Shown here piece after piece: positions 24,301 through 35,026 of a stretch of 64,000 nt of DNA (position 1 is its first letter; each line of letters begins with the position of its first letter). The position numbers and the translations under genes are program-made. This stretch comes from Salminus brasiliensis (taxonomy: Eukaryota; Chordata; Actinopteri; Characiformes; Bryconidae): positions 4,658,640 to 4,722,639 of the forward strand of contig NC_132901.1 in NCBI RefSeq assembly GCF_030463535.1, read 5' to 3'. The notes under the pieces are model-generated. The model was not told where the DNA came from, did not search any database, and worked only from the letters and a program-made list of their open reading frames with translations.

Positions 24301-26021
24301 CCCTAGTGATGGTGTTTTGCGACCTCACCAGCTACGTTTTGGAGGGTAGAAGCTGTGGTAGTGCAAAACAGTGATGTTTTTTAATGCCTGAACTCTATGA
24401 TCTCAAGGATGGAAATACTTTAGCCCCAGTATTTACTACATCTCTACTGAGAAGAAGAGCTGGAGTGAGAGCAGACAGTACTGCATAGAGAGAAGAGCAG
24501 ACCTGGTGATCATAAAGAGCAGAGAAGAACAGGTGAGAAAGAGTTTCCCACTGAAGGGCTAAGGCCTATGTCTAAGGCCATGGCATACCGTCCACACTGT
24601 ACTGTCCACGCCGTTGCAGTGCTAGCTAACTTACTGAGGCCTCAATTCATCTGTTAGCAATATGTAGACTGCAGGCATTAATCACACATGTCTCAACCCA
24701 CACCATTTTATAGATGTAGTTGGCAAATAATGTTGGAATCCACTGTCAATGAAGTGTGTGAAGACTTCAGCATGCATGCAACGGACAGCCGTAGCTGGCA
24801 TAAAAGATAATGTACAGTCTGGGGGACGCTACAGCTATTACGCATCCGTTTTAATACAGAAACCCTGCAATTAAGGTAACACTAGCATTCACTAAGCAAG
24901 CCGAGCTGTGCTAACGCCACGGTAGCATTGCTGGACGAGGCCCGTAGTCGACTCATGCATGCAAAACTTTATTATGCTACAGTGCATTGCAAAGCGTACT
25001 TGTCGCCACACTTATGATCGGTGCACTTGCTAAACTAGAGCAACTAATCTCCACGATTTTCTGCACTGGAAATATAAAGACCCCAGATTGTGGCACAAAG
25101 GTGATGCAAATATAGAGCCAATCAGTGGATCCCTATGCTATTAAGCCCTCTCACTTAACTGTTCTGTGTTACCCCCATGCTCAGAACCGCTGTGACCTTG
25201 AGCATTGAAAAGAATGTATTCTTTCTTCTTTTCAAACACCGTCTGATTTCTAGGACTTTATCGTTAAAGTGCTGGGCAGCACTGAAGCTTGGATTGGTCT
25301 GACAGACAGAGATCGAGAGGGAGTCTGGAAGTGGGTGGACGGCTCAGCACTGACCACTGGGTAGGAAAATGAAATTCCGCATTCACTGGACAGATTGTCT
25401 GTATTTTTGTTCCAGTCAAACAAACTCTGAGATTCACTAGAAGATGGTGACCTCGATCAGCCTTAACATTATGACCAGGTGAAGTAAATAACATTAATTC
25501 CCTTGTTACCATTGCAGCTGGCAGTGGGTGGGATAAATTAGGTCAACATTGTGATGGCTAGATGACTGGGTCAGAGCATCTCCAAAACATCAGGCAGCTC
25601 TTGTGGGTTTTCCCAGTCTGTAGTGGTCAATACCTGCCAACAGTGCTCCAAGGAAGGAAACCCGGTGAACCACCCACAGGGTCACGGGCTATATATGGGC
25701 TATATGGGCTACTATGGCTCTTCTATTGATTTTAGCTGAAGGTAAAATGTTTGGACTTGTAAAATGTTTGAACTGTGATATACGCCTTGGGACTTGTTAG
25801 ACCCCTACTACCTCATGTAACAGCCTGATTGAGTCTCTTTGCCTTTCAGGTTCTGGAGAACTGGAGAGCCAAATAATGTGGGTGACGAGGACTGTGCAGA
25901 ATATTTAAGTTATCCAAGAAAGGGCTGGAATGACCGGAACTGTTCCGTTACTTTACAGTGGATCTGTGAGAAAGCTGTTTGGCGGTCAGACCTTATCCAC
26001 CGGTCATCTGTCCGACTTTAG
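21308..26021 (+). CDS. C-type lectin receptor C with intact EPN and WND, 286 aa
   Basis: Exons 21308-21464, 22960-23259, 24408-24532, 25254-25360 and 25850-26021 join in frame (861 nt). Tail residues 1-52 start [13 protein letters not shown] and contain NYMNVENL. The membrane segment is about 66-88 ([20 protein letters not shown]). The neck (89-152) has two ERDQLHTxxTNLT units with N-L-T sequons and then a leucine-rich coil. The CTLD (154-286) has [40 protein letters not shown] and WICEK. It is the only complete gene here with both EPN and WND, so it is the best candidate for calcium-dependent mannose-type binding. It also has a longer C-terminus ([15 protein letters not shown]). The acceptor of exon 3 (TCTCAAG|GATGG) was chosen because an in-frame TGA lies just upstream. 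Confidence 0.88.
22355..22560. repeat. TGGTCAAGCTGGT-type palindromic repeat
   Basis: Repeats of GGTCAAGC, CATGCTGG and ACCAGCTTGACCAG, some inverted, in intron 1 of gene C. Same type as 15350-15430 and 51545-51720. Confidence 0.6.
25445..25690 (+). mobile_element. Tc1-like element 5' fragment
   Basis: CCTTAACATTATGACCAGGT followed by GATGGCTAGATGACTGGGTC and TCCAAAACATCAGGCAGCTC matches the left part of the Tc1 type better preserved at 61290-61700 (transposase start MARQLDQNFSNTSGR there). It lies in the last intron of gene C. Confidence 0.7.
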
Positions 26022-26068
26022 TATTGAATTTCATGAACGATGTCATCAGTGAGAGTCTGAAGAGTCTT

Positions 26069-26083
26069 ACTGCCCTCTGGTGG
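26069..26083 (-). promoter_or_regulatory. CTCF-consensus motif downstream of gene C
   Basis: The minus strand reads CCACCAGAGGGCAGT, an exact match to the degenerate vertebrate consensus CCASYAGRKGGCRSY. It lies 48 bp after the stop codon of gene C. Binding is inferred only. Confidence 0.5.
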
Positions 26084-26579
26084 CAAACTCAAGATGTTGC
26101 AGAACCTTGTACTGGTTTTGTACCAGAAATTAATTCAAAGGGTGTATTTTCTTAGTCACACAAATCAAACTATTACACACAGTATATTAGGAAGTACCAT
26201 GTAATGCATTTATTAGGTATTTAAGTTGTTGTTCTATGCATAAACAGTAAGGATGGAAGTTTGGTTGGAATGGTAGTTAGTACCAATTTTACAAGGGAAA
26301 AAAAGCTTTGATTCTAAATACCAATTTTAATACAGTGACAAAAAGTTAGCTTAGTTGGTGTTATTTTTATTTATTAGTTCACCAGCTTTATAAAATATTA
26401 CTTATTGCTGTTAACATATCATGCTCTAATTGTACACCCCTAGCTCTGGCTTTTCAATAAACTCAACAAGCAATATCCCATAATACTTTTTATTTATTGA
26501 TTGGCCTTTACTGCAGCCACCTTTATTTGCTGTTTATTTGTGGGTCTTTCTACCTTCTGTTTTGTCATCTGTATCACAG

Positions 26580-26580
26580 T

Positions 26581-26612
<32 letters not shown>

Positions 26613-26613
26613 A
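26580..26613. repeat. TTTA microsatellite
   Basis: Eight TTTA units in a row. Confidence 0.95.
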
Positions 26614-26904
26614 TTGTCACCAAGGTTTCCTCCCCAACCTTCTAATTAGTACTCACCCCCTAACACATGTAATGCTCCCAACAACAGGAGGGTAAGGACT
26701 GAAATGTTGCACAACCAGCCACTGACTCTTTTCGAACACCAGTGAGATCGGAGGAACCCAGTGCCGGCTTCCCAGCTCTGATGCATCAGCCGTGCTGAAG
26801 TGATGTGGGAAACCGACTGTGCACAGTCTGGCTCTGACTGCTGATGGCAGGCAGCATGACCCAGGATTCGACCCAGCGATTTTTGCTGGCTGTTTTCTGC
26901 CAAG

Positions 26905-27122
26905 GGCATTAAGTGGCTCAGCAGACTAACACACTGACTCAATGGCACAAGGATTGCAAGTTTAAATCCCAGGTCATGCTGCTTTGCCATTAGTGGCCGG
27001 AGCCTGAACAAGCACAATTAGCCATGCTCTCTCTCACTGGGTGGGTAGATAGCGCTCTTTCCCCTCATCACTCCTATTGTGGTGCTGGCTGACGTATCAG
27101 AGCTGGGGAGCAGTTTGAAAAG
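26905..27122 (+). mobile_element. tRNA-derived SINE, copy 1
   Basis: AGTGGCTCAGCAGACTAA resembles an A box and GCAAGTTTAAATCCCAGGTC a B box. The body CAAGCACAATTAGCCATGCT then GGGTGGGTAGATAGCGCTCT is shared with 35970-36180, 40991-41201 and 52018-52435. Confidence 0.7.
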
Positions 27123-27951
27123 ACCTCATGTATCAGAGAAGAGGTGCTTGTTTTCACCCTCTTAGTCTCCAATCATGCCTAATTTCTTCACCTGACATTG
27201 ACCCAACTGAGGAGCTTTTGACTTGCAGTAAAGGCCTGGTGAAGCACCTTAAGATCATCACCTTAACATTTTGTGCTGTCCATGGGTTCCACAGTTCAGG
27301 CAGCCACTGACAGCAAAGGTTTAGATTTGCATCCAAGAATTAAAAGTAATGCTAATATTTATAGTTATGCTACTTTGTCCAATTACTTTTAAGCCTGCTG
27401 CAATTCCTAAGGGGGTGGAATGATCCTAAGGGCTTGCGACTGAAAGGGACTATGCAAAATGTATTAATTCAGTATTTTGGCAAAAACATATCTTTACCAC
27501 AGGGCCCAAAATCCCAAGAGTCCCTATACAGTGCTTGATTGTAGGTGAGGTTAGTATTACACAGACTTTATATGAATATTTCCATGAACCTAAAGGCTTC
27601 TGCGATAACCACAGATATTTACACAGTTTTATTTTTACACAATTTACACAACTTGTAGAAAGTCCAAGTATGAGCCAATACTAGGTAACTTCCTTTATTG
27701 AAAGCGACAGCGTGAAAACACACACGAGCACTGTTCCCACATACAGACAGAGGAGAAGTGGTGGCAGTTTCATTCATCACTTCGAGTCTTCTATCAGAGG
27801 TCAGTAATAAATACTTTTACTACATTTAGTTAAATGTAACTATGTAAAAACATGGATTTGATGCACCTGTATTTACGTTTTACCCTGTAGCTTGAGTACC
27901 ACTGTATATAGACTACTCCACCCACTTCTGTGTCTTCTGTAAATTAGAGAG

Positions 27952-30900
27952 ATGTCGCAGGATGTTTATGCCAACGTGAACCACGCTGAAGAAAGAGGAG
28001 AGCGAGTGGAGGTCGAGGTTGACATCTACGAGAGTGCAGACTCTGTGGTAGCCTATGACCCCAACACAGGGAAGGAGGATGCCAGCGAAAACAAGAAACC
28101 ACAAAGTAATGTCAGATTTATTAGTCTCTCTAATCTCTTTAAAGCTGTGTTAGTTTTGCCTGCATGGCTTGAGCAAACCTGTGTGTTCTTCCACTGTGCC
28201 ATTCTGTTCCAGGTGGACTAACACGTCCTAAATTACACACTTGTGCATAGTAGTTTTGCTTAAGCTTAGCTGACAAGACTAACGTGAAGTGTTTCAGAAA
28301 GTGCCCAGTAAAGCCCACGAGTGTGAGGATAGTGTTTTTTGTGGGACAGGCAGTCTTGGTATTAAGACTGCCTTAGTATTAGTATGGGCCAGTGTTCAGT
28401 GTTAATCAGCTGCACCTGGGGAAGACTCAACAACTACACCTCAACCTAAATCTAATCTGCTACACCTAAACCTAATTCTAACCTTAATCTAACCTACACC
28501 TCAACCTGAACCTAACCTACTACACCTAAACTTAATTCTAACCTTAATCTAACCTACACCTCAACCTAAATCTAATCTGCTACACCTAAACCTAATTCTA
28601 ACCTCAACCTGAACCTAACCTACAACACCTAAACTTAATTCTAACCTTAATCTAACCTACACCTCAACCTAAATCTAATCTGCTACACCTAAACCTAATT
28701 CTAACCTCAACCTGAACCTAACCTGCTACACCTAAACTTAATTCTAACCTTAATCTAACCTACACCTCAACCTAAATCTAATCTGCTACACCGAAACCTA
28801 ATTCTAACCTCAACCTGAACCTAACCTACTACACCTAAACTTAATTCTAACCTTAATCTAACCTACACCTCAACCTAAATCTAATCTGCTACACCTAAAC
28901 CTAATTCTAACCTCAACCTAACCTACACCTCAACCTAAACCTAACCTGCTACACCTAAACCTAATGCTAACCTCAACCTAACCTACACCTCAACCTAAAC
29001 CTAACCTGCTACACCTAAACCTAATTCTAACTCTAATCTAACCTACACCTCAACCTAAATCTAATCTGCTACACCTAAACCTAATTCTAACCTTAAACTT
29101 ACCTAAACCTAACCTATTACACCTAAAGCTCATTCTAACCTCAATGTAACCTACACGTAAACCTAAACCTAATCTGCTACACCTAAATCTAATTCTAACC
29201 TCAATCGAACCTACACCTCAACCTAATTTACCACACATAAACCTAATTCTAACCTCATCCGAACCTACACCTCAACCTAAACCTAATCTACTACACCTAA
29301 ACCTAATTCTAAGTTAACCCAACATACACCTCAACATATGCTGAAACCTAACCTTCTGCACACAAACCTAATTCGAACCTTAACCTCAATCCACACCTCA
29401 ACCTAAACCTACTACACCTAAACCTAATTCTTACCTAAACCTAAACTTAACCTACTTCACCTAAATCAAATTCTAACATCCACCTCAACCTAAACTTCAC
29501 CTACTACTCCTAAGCCCAATTCTAACCTTAACCTATCCTGAACTTAACCTAACCCACACCACAGCATTAACATTGCTCCAGCAGCGTTATCATCGGTACC
29601 TCTGTGACTGCCGGCCTCGTCCAGCATCACTGACCAGGCACCTGCATCGCTTTCGCAAGCGTTAGCCTCGCTGTCTCTCAGGTAGGCCTGATCAGTGGAT
29701 TTTAAGCAGATTTTTTTGTTTGTTTTTTTGTTTTATCCAAATTGTGGTTTATTTCTATAACACTCTCTATATTAGTGTCTCATATTAGTGTCATTTTAGG
29801 CACTTTAAGTATTTACAAGACATTTTCCCCAAAGCTCCATAGCAAAAACATACAACACATTAGACCAAGATCACATTGAAAAGTGAATAAATACCCAGCC
29901 GGGATCAAGACACATTTTGCAGAAGTTGGTGTTTTGCTAATTTCGCAACCCCGAACGCTATTGCCACAGCTTTCGCAAGAGTCGGTTACATTCCATAGCC
30001 AAAATCACCTATGATGACAGCAAACTGACACAGTTTTGAAGTGACATCAGTCAAAAATCATCAAAACAGAGCTCCAACTAAACCACACACATCCAGTATG
30101 GAGGACCCAGACTGCTACAGTACAGTGAAAGTCCTGTCTTATCCAGTTTTAGTTGTGTTCCCTTCTACATTTACATGTCTCACCATATTACCACTCACAT
30201 ATCATGTTGATCAGCTACAGCAAGAGTTTCCTCCTTGCACATTCAGTATATGTCCAAAAGTTTGTGGACAGCCTGTCTAATTAAAAGCATAGAATAGGAC
30301 TCTGTCAGGCGTAGGCTAGAAGGGTATAAAGCCCCCCAGCATTGAGCTGTGGAGCAGTGAAAGGGCTGTGTTCTCTGAAATGATGGGTGGTGCTACATCC
30401 AATACTTTCGGGATGATTTGGGGAGTTGGGGATGAGGTAGGGTGGTGATCATCCAACATCCTGACTTTACTAACGCTCATGTCACTGATTGCAATCAAAT
30501 CCTTACTGCTAATCCAGCTAATCTAGTAGAAAGCCTTCTTCCCTGGACAGTAGAGACAGTTCCTGCAACAAAAGCAGGATAAACTCCTTTTAATACCCTT
30601 GATTTTATAGGAAACTGAATCAGCTGGTGTCCCAATACTTTTTCCATATCGTGTATGTGAAAATCAAAGATGCATGCACTCTGCTTTTGGACTGTACTTG
30701 CTAGGGCGGCCTGACCCGTCCATGTTGGCAGCTGTTTCTCTTGTTAATGGTGTGGCGGACAGTGGAAAGGCTGTTCTGAGAGGTTCACAAATCCCTTCCC
30801 AGACTCTTCGATGTGCATCTACAACCTTCTTCACTAAGGTGATACCACTCACTGTACATCACAGCAATCCAAAGTGCTGTACAGTTCTTGACATTAAGAG

Positions 30901-32796
30901 CTACCAAGAGCAATGAGGGCCTTTATTAGAAACAGCCCAAGACCAGCCTGATGGCTGAGGCCCTTCACAATCTTCCTGCCCTTGATCCAGCAACGCTTGC
31001 TGTCAATGATCTGCAGGACAGGGTGTTTGGATCCCTTGGTCACATTGCTGCAGGTACAAATGCTTTGGTTTTCACAAAGCCATCCACATAGTCAAGGCTT
31101 CCTTAACACAATAGAGGAGCTGCGGGTGTGTGGTGTATTTTAGAACATGGTGTGTTTGATAAAGACAGATACAGCACAACAGATAAAGGAAGCGATAAAC
31201 CTTTGAGGAACTGAAACTACTGAACGTGGTATGAAAATATAAAAAGTACAGGGAGCAGAGGCTACAGGCAAGCTACACTGTAAAAGAAGAGTAAAACACA
31301 TGTGTCTGTCTCCATTCCCCATTAACAGGAGACAATGCAGGAGGCAGACGATACAGATTGGCTGCAGTGTGTCTGGGGCTGCTGTGTGTTCTCCTGCTGA
31401 TTGCCATCACACTGCTGTGGATCAAGTTCAACAACCTGACTGCAGAGAAAGACCAGTTACAGACCGATTACACCAACCTGACTGCAGCGAGAGACCAGTT
31501 ACAGACCAAGTATGCCAACCTGACCACAGAGCAAGACCAGTTACAGAAGGAGAGAGATAAACTGAAGGGGATCCTTTCTGAACTGAGTAAGTGAATATTT
31601 ATCATGTCATTCTGTCTCTTCAGAAGCACCAGAGTTTGTGTACAGAGTTTGGAGTCAAGAGGCTTTTCAGTCTAAGTACAAGTACAGACAGTCAGCTGTG
31701 GCCAGCTGTAAGTGTGCAATTAGGCACAAGGTGGGAGCATCAATAGAGAAAGGAGGGTGCAGTGATGGCTCGAATGCTCTGGTACCTTCTGTCAGATGGC
31801 GGCAATTATAAGAGTCTGTGTGAGGGGCGGGTGAGGTTGCAGCGCTGATGGAGGGACGAGAGAGCCCAATGATCTTCTTAGCTGTACGGCCCAAACTAGA
31901 CAGTGCTCAGGATGCTCTCCACAGCCCCTCTATAGAGCACGGTGAGGATGGGAGGGGAAAGATGAACTTTCAGCCTCCTCAGGATCTGGTTGTTAAGATG
32001 AAAACAAAGTCATTCAGAGTGGGTTTGGGGTAAAATGCTGTAGTTCACTGTAGAGAAACTTATAGATACGTATAGATTTGTAAAGTCATTTTTACTATCC
32101 CAAATGGCCAGTTCTGAGTTTTTCTATACAGTGTATCGTTGATGATGGTAAATGGTGGTGAAAAGGTTCTGTGGCATAAATGACCATCTATTGTGCTTGA
32201 TGTAGCATTTCATGTGACCCTGCCTGGTAAAGAACTCAAGCCTTGCCCTCTGACCCTTAAAAAGTAGAGCACAGATTGACCAGTTTTCAGATGTGAAGGG
32301 CCCTGGACCTCAAGAACATGGCCTGTGACTAATGGCTTGTTAGTGATCGCTGTGGAAGTGATGCTAACCCAGTGATAGGGATAGTGATACTGCCGGGGTA
32401 GCGATGCTCAGAGAGGCTGGAGGTCGCTGCAGTAGTGCTGCTAATACCGCAAAGGCGTCGCTAACATGTGAGATTGATGGCTGGCCCAGTAGTGTTGCTG
32501 GCGGCAGGTGCGGTAGCAATGCTAGGTGCAGGTGTGGTAGCAAAGCAATAGGTGGCACTTCAGGATATTCGAAGTGCCACCTATTGTACTTTCTACTTAA
32601 TTCATCTGCTTTGAGTAAATTTGTTTGACTTTCTCTTTAAATACGTCAAAAAACTCAACAAGGGTGGAAGTACTTCAAATCCAGTCTTTACTACATCACT
32701 ACTACGAAGAAGAGCTGGGGAGAGAGCAGAAAGGACTGTGAAGGGAGAGGAGCAGACCTGGTGATCATCAACAGCAGAGAGGAACAGGTGAGAGAA

Positions 32797-32837
<41 letters not shown>

Positions 32838-33246
32838 CTTCTCCAGCTGTATCTGTTCACATGCTGTCACACTGTGCTGGATTTCAGGAGTTCCTCAATA
32901 AAGAATTTGGCAGCAGTGAAGCTTGGATTGGTCTGACAGACGCAGAAACAGAGGGGGTCTGGAAATGGGTGGATGGCTCAACGCTGACCACCAAGTAAGA
33001 GACCACTGAACTGAACTCTGACCATGATGCAGTTCTTCACTGTAGATCTAGATGTGAAACAGTGAACAGTCTGATTCTGTGTGTTTCAGCTTCTGGTGGA
33101 AGGGAGAACCCAATGATTATCAAAATGAGGACTGTGTTGTAACTGGATTTCAAAGAGCTACACCTGGTGTTGTAGAAACCTGGGCTGATTATCCCTGTGC
33201 ACACTCCACAGTCTGGATCTGTGAGAAACCTTTAGCTGGGTTGTAA
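27952..33246 (+). CDS. C-type lectin receptor D, 266 aa, with a damaged splice acceptor
   Basis: Exons 27952-28105, 31329-31586, 32663-32787, 32888-32994 and 33090-33246 join in frame (801 nt). Tail 1-51 starts [20 protein letters not shown] with a second tyrosine in DIYESADSV. The membrane segment is about 62-84. The neck has three N-L-T sequons (NNLT, TNLT, ANLT). The CTLD (139-266) has [37 protein letters not shown] and [10 protein letters not shown]. The acceptor used by E and F (TTTAAATAG|GT) reads TTTAAATAC|GT here, so I start the exon at the next AG, 18 nt downstream (CAACAAG|GG), which keeps the frame and drops six residues. A noncoding first exon probably ends at 27799 (TATCAGAG|GTCAGT). 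Intron 1 is 3.2 kb and holds a large minisatellite. Confidence 0.82.
28427..29560 (+). repeat. 60-bp minisatellite rich in CCTAAA, intron 1 of gene D
   Basis: Units of about 60 bp run as ACCTACACCTCAACCTAAAT then CTAATCTGCTACACCTAAAC then CTAATTCTAACCTTAATCTA. From 28441 onward the first several units fall into register every 60 bases, then variants and shortened units follow, and the right end decays into irregular CCTAAAC/CCTAACC. The strand is almost free of G. Units resemble degenerated telomere-type CCCTAA. Confidence 0.92.
29570..29690. repeat. GCTA/GCAGCG-rich dispersed sequence
   Basis: Reverse complement contains GACGAGGCCGGCAGTCACAG and TAACGCTGCTGGAGCAATGT, resembling ACGGTAGCATTGCTGGACGA at 24918-24940 and the GC-rich block at 32390-32540 (and its copies in E and F). 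Probably one dispersed repeat family. Confidence 0.5.
30240..30655 (+). mobile_element. Non-autonomous element, copy 3
   Basis: Starts at ATATGTCCAAAAGTTTGTGG and ends near TGTCCCAATACTTTTTCCAT, inverted-end like. The body has AGGGTATAAAGCCCCCCAGC and ATTGAGCTGTGGAGCAGTGA. It is one of the better-kept copies in the window. Confidence 0.8.
31755..31975 (-). mobile_element. LINE reverse transcriptase fragment, in intron of gene D
   Basis: Reverse complement reads [17 protein letters not shown]-like sequence and [10 protein letters not shown], the same region as the LINE end at 18565-19000. Copies travel with the tandem array at 36786-37008 and 41795-42015. Confidence 0.75.
32546..32586. repeat. 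Perfect 16-bp hairpin, copy in gene D intron
   Basis: Arms CAATAGGTGGCACTTC (32546-32561) and GAAGTGCCACCTATTG (32571-32586) are exact reverse complements with a 9-base loop, about 75 bases before the first lectin exon. Confidence 0.95.
32788..32887 (+). repeat. GA-rich 100-nt intron in gene D
   Basis: GTGAGAGAAAGAGATAGAGA followed by about a dozen GA units right after the donor. The length is not a multiple of three in this copy. Confidence 0.9.
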
Positions 33247-33780
33247 CTGAGTGTAAAGCAGAGTGAAGAGCAGAGGATGATGGTAAAGCTCTGCACTAAT
33301 ATCTGTGTGTTTACATGGTACATCTTCCTCACTGCAGATCTACTTCTAGCATTTCTCACTCAGTCAAACTCAGGGAACTCAGGGTGGGGTTGTGAAAGTT
33401 TACTGAAAGAAAAGGTAGAAGGTCGAAGTCCGACTGATTCTGGTTAAAGTCTTGTGCTCGAGGCCTGAATCTCAGATCACACAGTGTGTTTAACTGTAAA
33501 AGCTGAAGCGAGGCTAGAATTCCCGCTGTATTCCCACTGTAAAGCTACAACATACAGAGCACAGAATCCACAAGCTGAACGTCTCACAAGCTTCCAGTGT
33601 CTGTTTAAGTGAATGTACATCACTTGGTGCTATCTAAGAGGGTTCAGTGGAGTTCTGCTGGTAATCACTCTGTTTTCATCATCTGAGACCTGCAGTCTTA
33701 TTTACTGTACCTGTAACAGAATCCAGCTCCATTTTTAATTATGATTATTTAACACTGGTGCAGCTAAATCTGTCAATTGT

Positions 33781-33786
33781 AATAAA
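33781..33786 (+). terminator. Polyadenylation signal of gene D
   Basis: AATAAA 535 bp after the stop codon, in a segment (TCAATTGTAATAAAATGTCC) conserved at 38820-38825 for E and 43848-43853 for F. Confidence 0.6.
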
Positions 33787-34614
33787 ATGTCCTTGATTTC
33801 TAAAACTGTGTTTTTGGCCTCTTTTGCTAGAACTGCTGACTCACATTTCAGTTCTAATGGAGCTTCTCAGAGTTTACTGGTGGAGAAGAGGGTTCTGTGT
33901 GCTGCTGCTCGAATATTAAAGGATCAGCTTTGTGCTGAGAGCCGTTTAAGAAGCCCAGCTCAGAGCTGCTTTGGGACTTGGATACATTTGGTTTCTAAAT
34001 TAGAGCTGGTATCAAAAAATATGGTAAAGCTATCTAAACTATATTTCCAAAAGAATGTGGACAGTGGCGCTGGTTCCTATTTAGAATAAGAAAAGTAACT
34101 GTTCTTTAACCCTGTGAACACAGAATGAATGTGACTGGAGAACTAAACTCTGTTACACTGTTAAAAGTATTTTCATTTCCTTTAAAAAACTTCAATAAAA
34201 GTTTTTTTAGAAAAGAATAATGTTCCTCAAAGAGTTTCCTCCAGTTTCAAAATGAAGAGCCTTATATAAGTCTATTTAAACAGTGTACACCAGCCTTTAT
34301 GTAAAACCTAAGGGTGAGCGTACACTGTGAACTCTAGATTACCAAATAAGCTACAAATATTACTGGACTGTTTTTTATTCTGACCCCCTGTACTCAGGTT
34401 ATGAGAATACGTGTATGAGCCAACATGATAAGATAAGCTAGATAAGCTAGATCCGGCATCATCAACAATCATGATTAAGCTCCTAAAATATTGAACTTGC
34501 GATGACATTCAGACCAATCATCAGCCTTAAAATGTACTTGTGCAATAAAGTTGTGAGATTGTTATTATTGATATTATTCAGATATTTTTTATTGTACATC
34601 ATAAAAACTTCCCT

Positions 34615-34629
34615 ACTGCCATCTAGTGG
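34615..34629 (-). promoter_or_regulatory. CTCF-consensus motif in the D-E spacer
   Basis: Minus strand CCACTAGATGGCAGT matches CCASYAGRKGGCRSY at all positions. It is repeated at 39638-39652 and 44666-44680 in the next spacers. A related copy near 59920 has GGT for GGC. Confidence 0.5.
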
Positions 34630-34922
34630 CATCTTGGTGTAGCTCAGCATTTTAGTGCCTTCTAACAGTGTCTGCTTTTCTAGACCATTCAGTTCCACTC
34701 CTTGATCAGTTATCTTATAAGAACAGCTCCCATAAATGAACAGAGCTACTGAACAATCTAATGACTGAGTGAAAACTTAACAGCCCACATTCTGTATGAT
34801 GATGATGATAATGATGATGTACAGTGTGTACAGCACAGGTTATTAATACAGTGATTCTATGTTAATACTTGTCTGAAGGCAGTATTTTGAATTGTAAAAA
34901 GAAACAATGACCTGCAGGTTGC

Positions 34923-34952
34923 AGGAGTATCTCTCGCAGGAAAGATACTCCT
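34923..34952. promoter_or_regulatory. Inverted repeat upstream of gene E
   Basis: AGGAGTATCT and AGATACTCCT (34923-34932 and 34943-34952) flank a 10-base loop, about 75 bases before a TATA-like AATATAAG (35027-35034). The same pair precedes F (39946-39975) and G (44974-45003). A dimeric factor site is possible but not shown. Confidence 0.45.
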
Positions 34953-35026
34953 GAGAAACAAGAAGTAGCAGCTACAGCTTCTGTTTTTCTGTAAACAGCG
35001 GTAAATCTGTAATTTCTAGATTACAC

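Noticed and set aside
27952-28105. Classical ITIM in the tails
   Set aside because: Position -2 of the tyrosines is D, E or N in most tails and +3 is often not L/V/I, so the strict motif is not met.
28427-29560. CRISPR-like array
   Set aside because: Units are directly adjacent without unique spacers, and the sequence is eukaryotic; it is a minisatellite.
33787-34089. Frame MSLISKTVFLASFARTADSH repeated after D, E and F
   Set aside because: Lies at and after the polyadenylation signal in duplicated 3' flank; it is shifted and altered between D and E/F.
34483-34698. Repeated minus-strand frame (MELNGLEKQTLLEGTKML) found four times
   Set aside because: Conservation follows the duplicated spacer; the fourth copy at 59881-60078 has no matching end, and codons show no bias toward silent change that I can see by eye.
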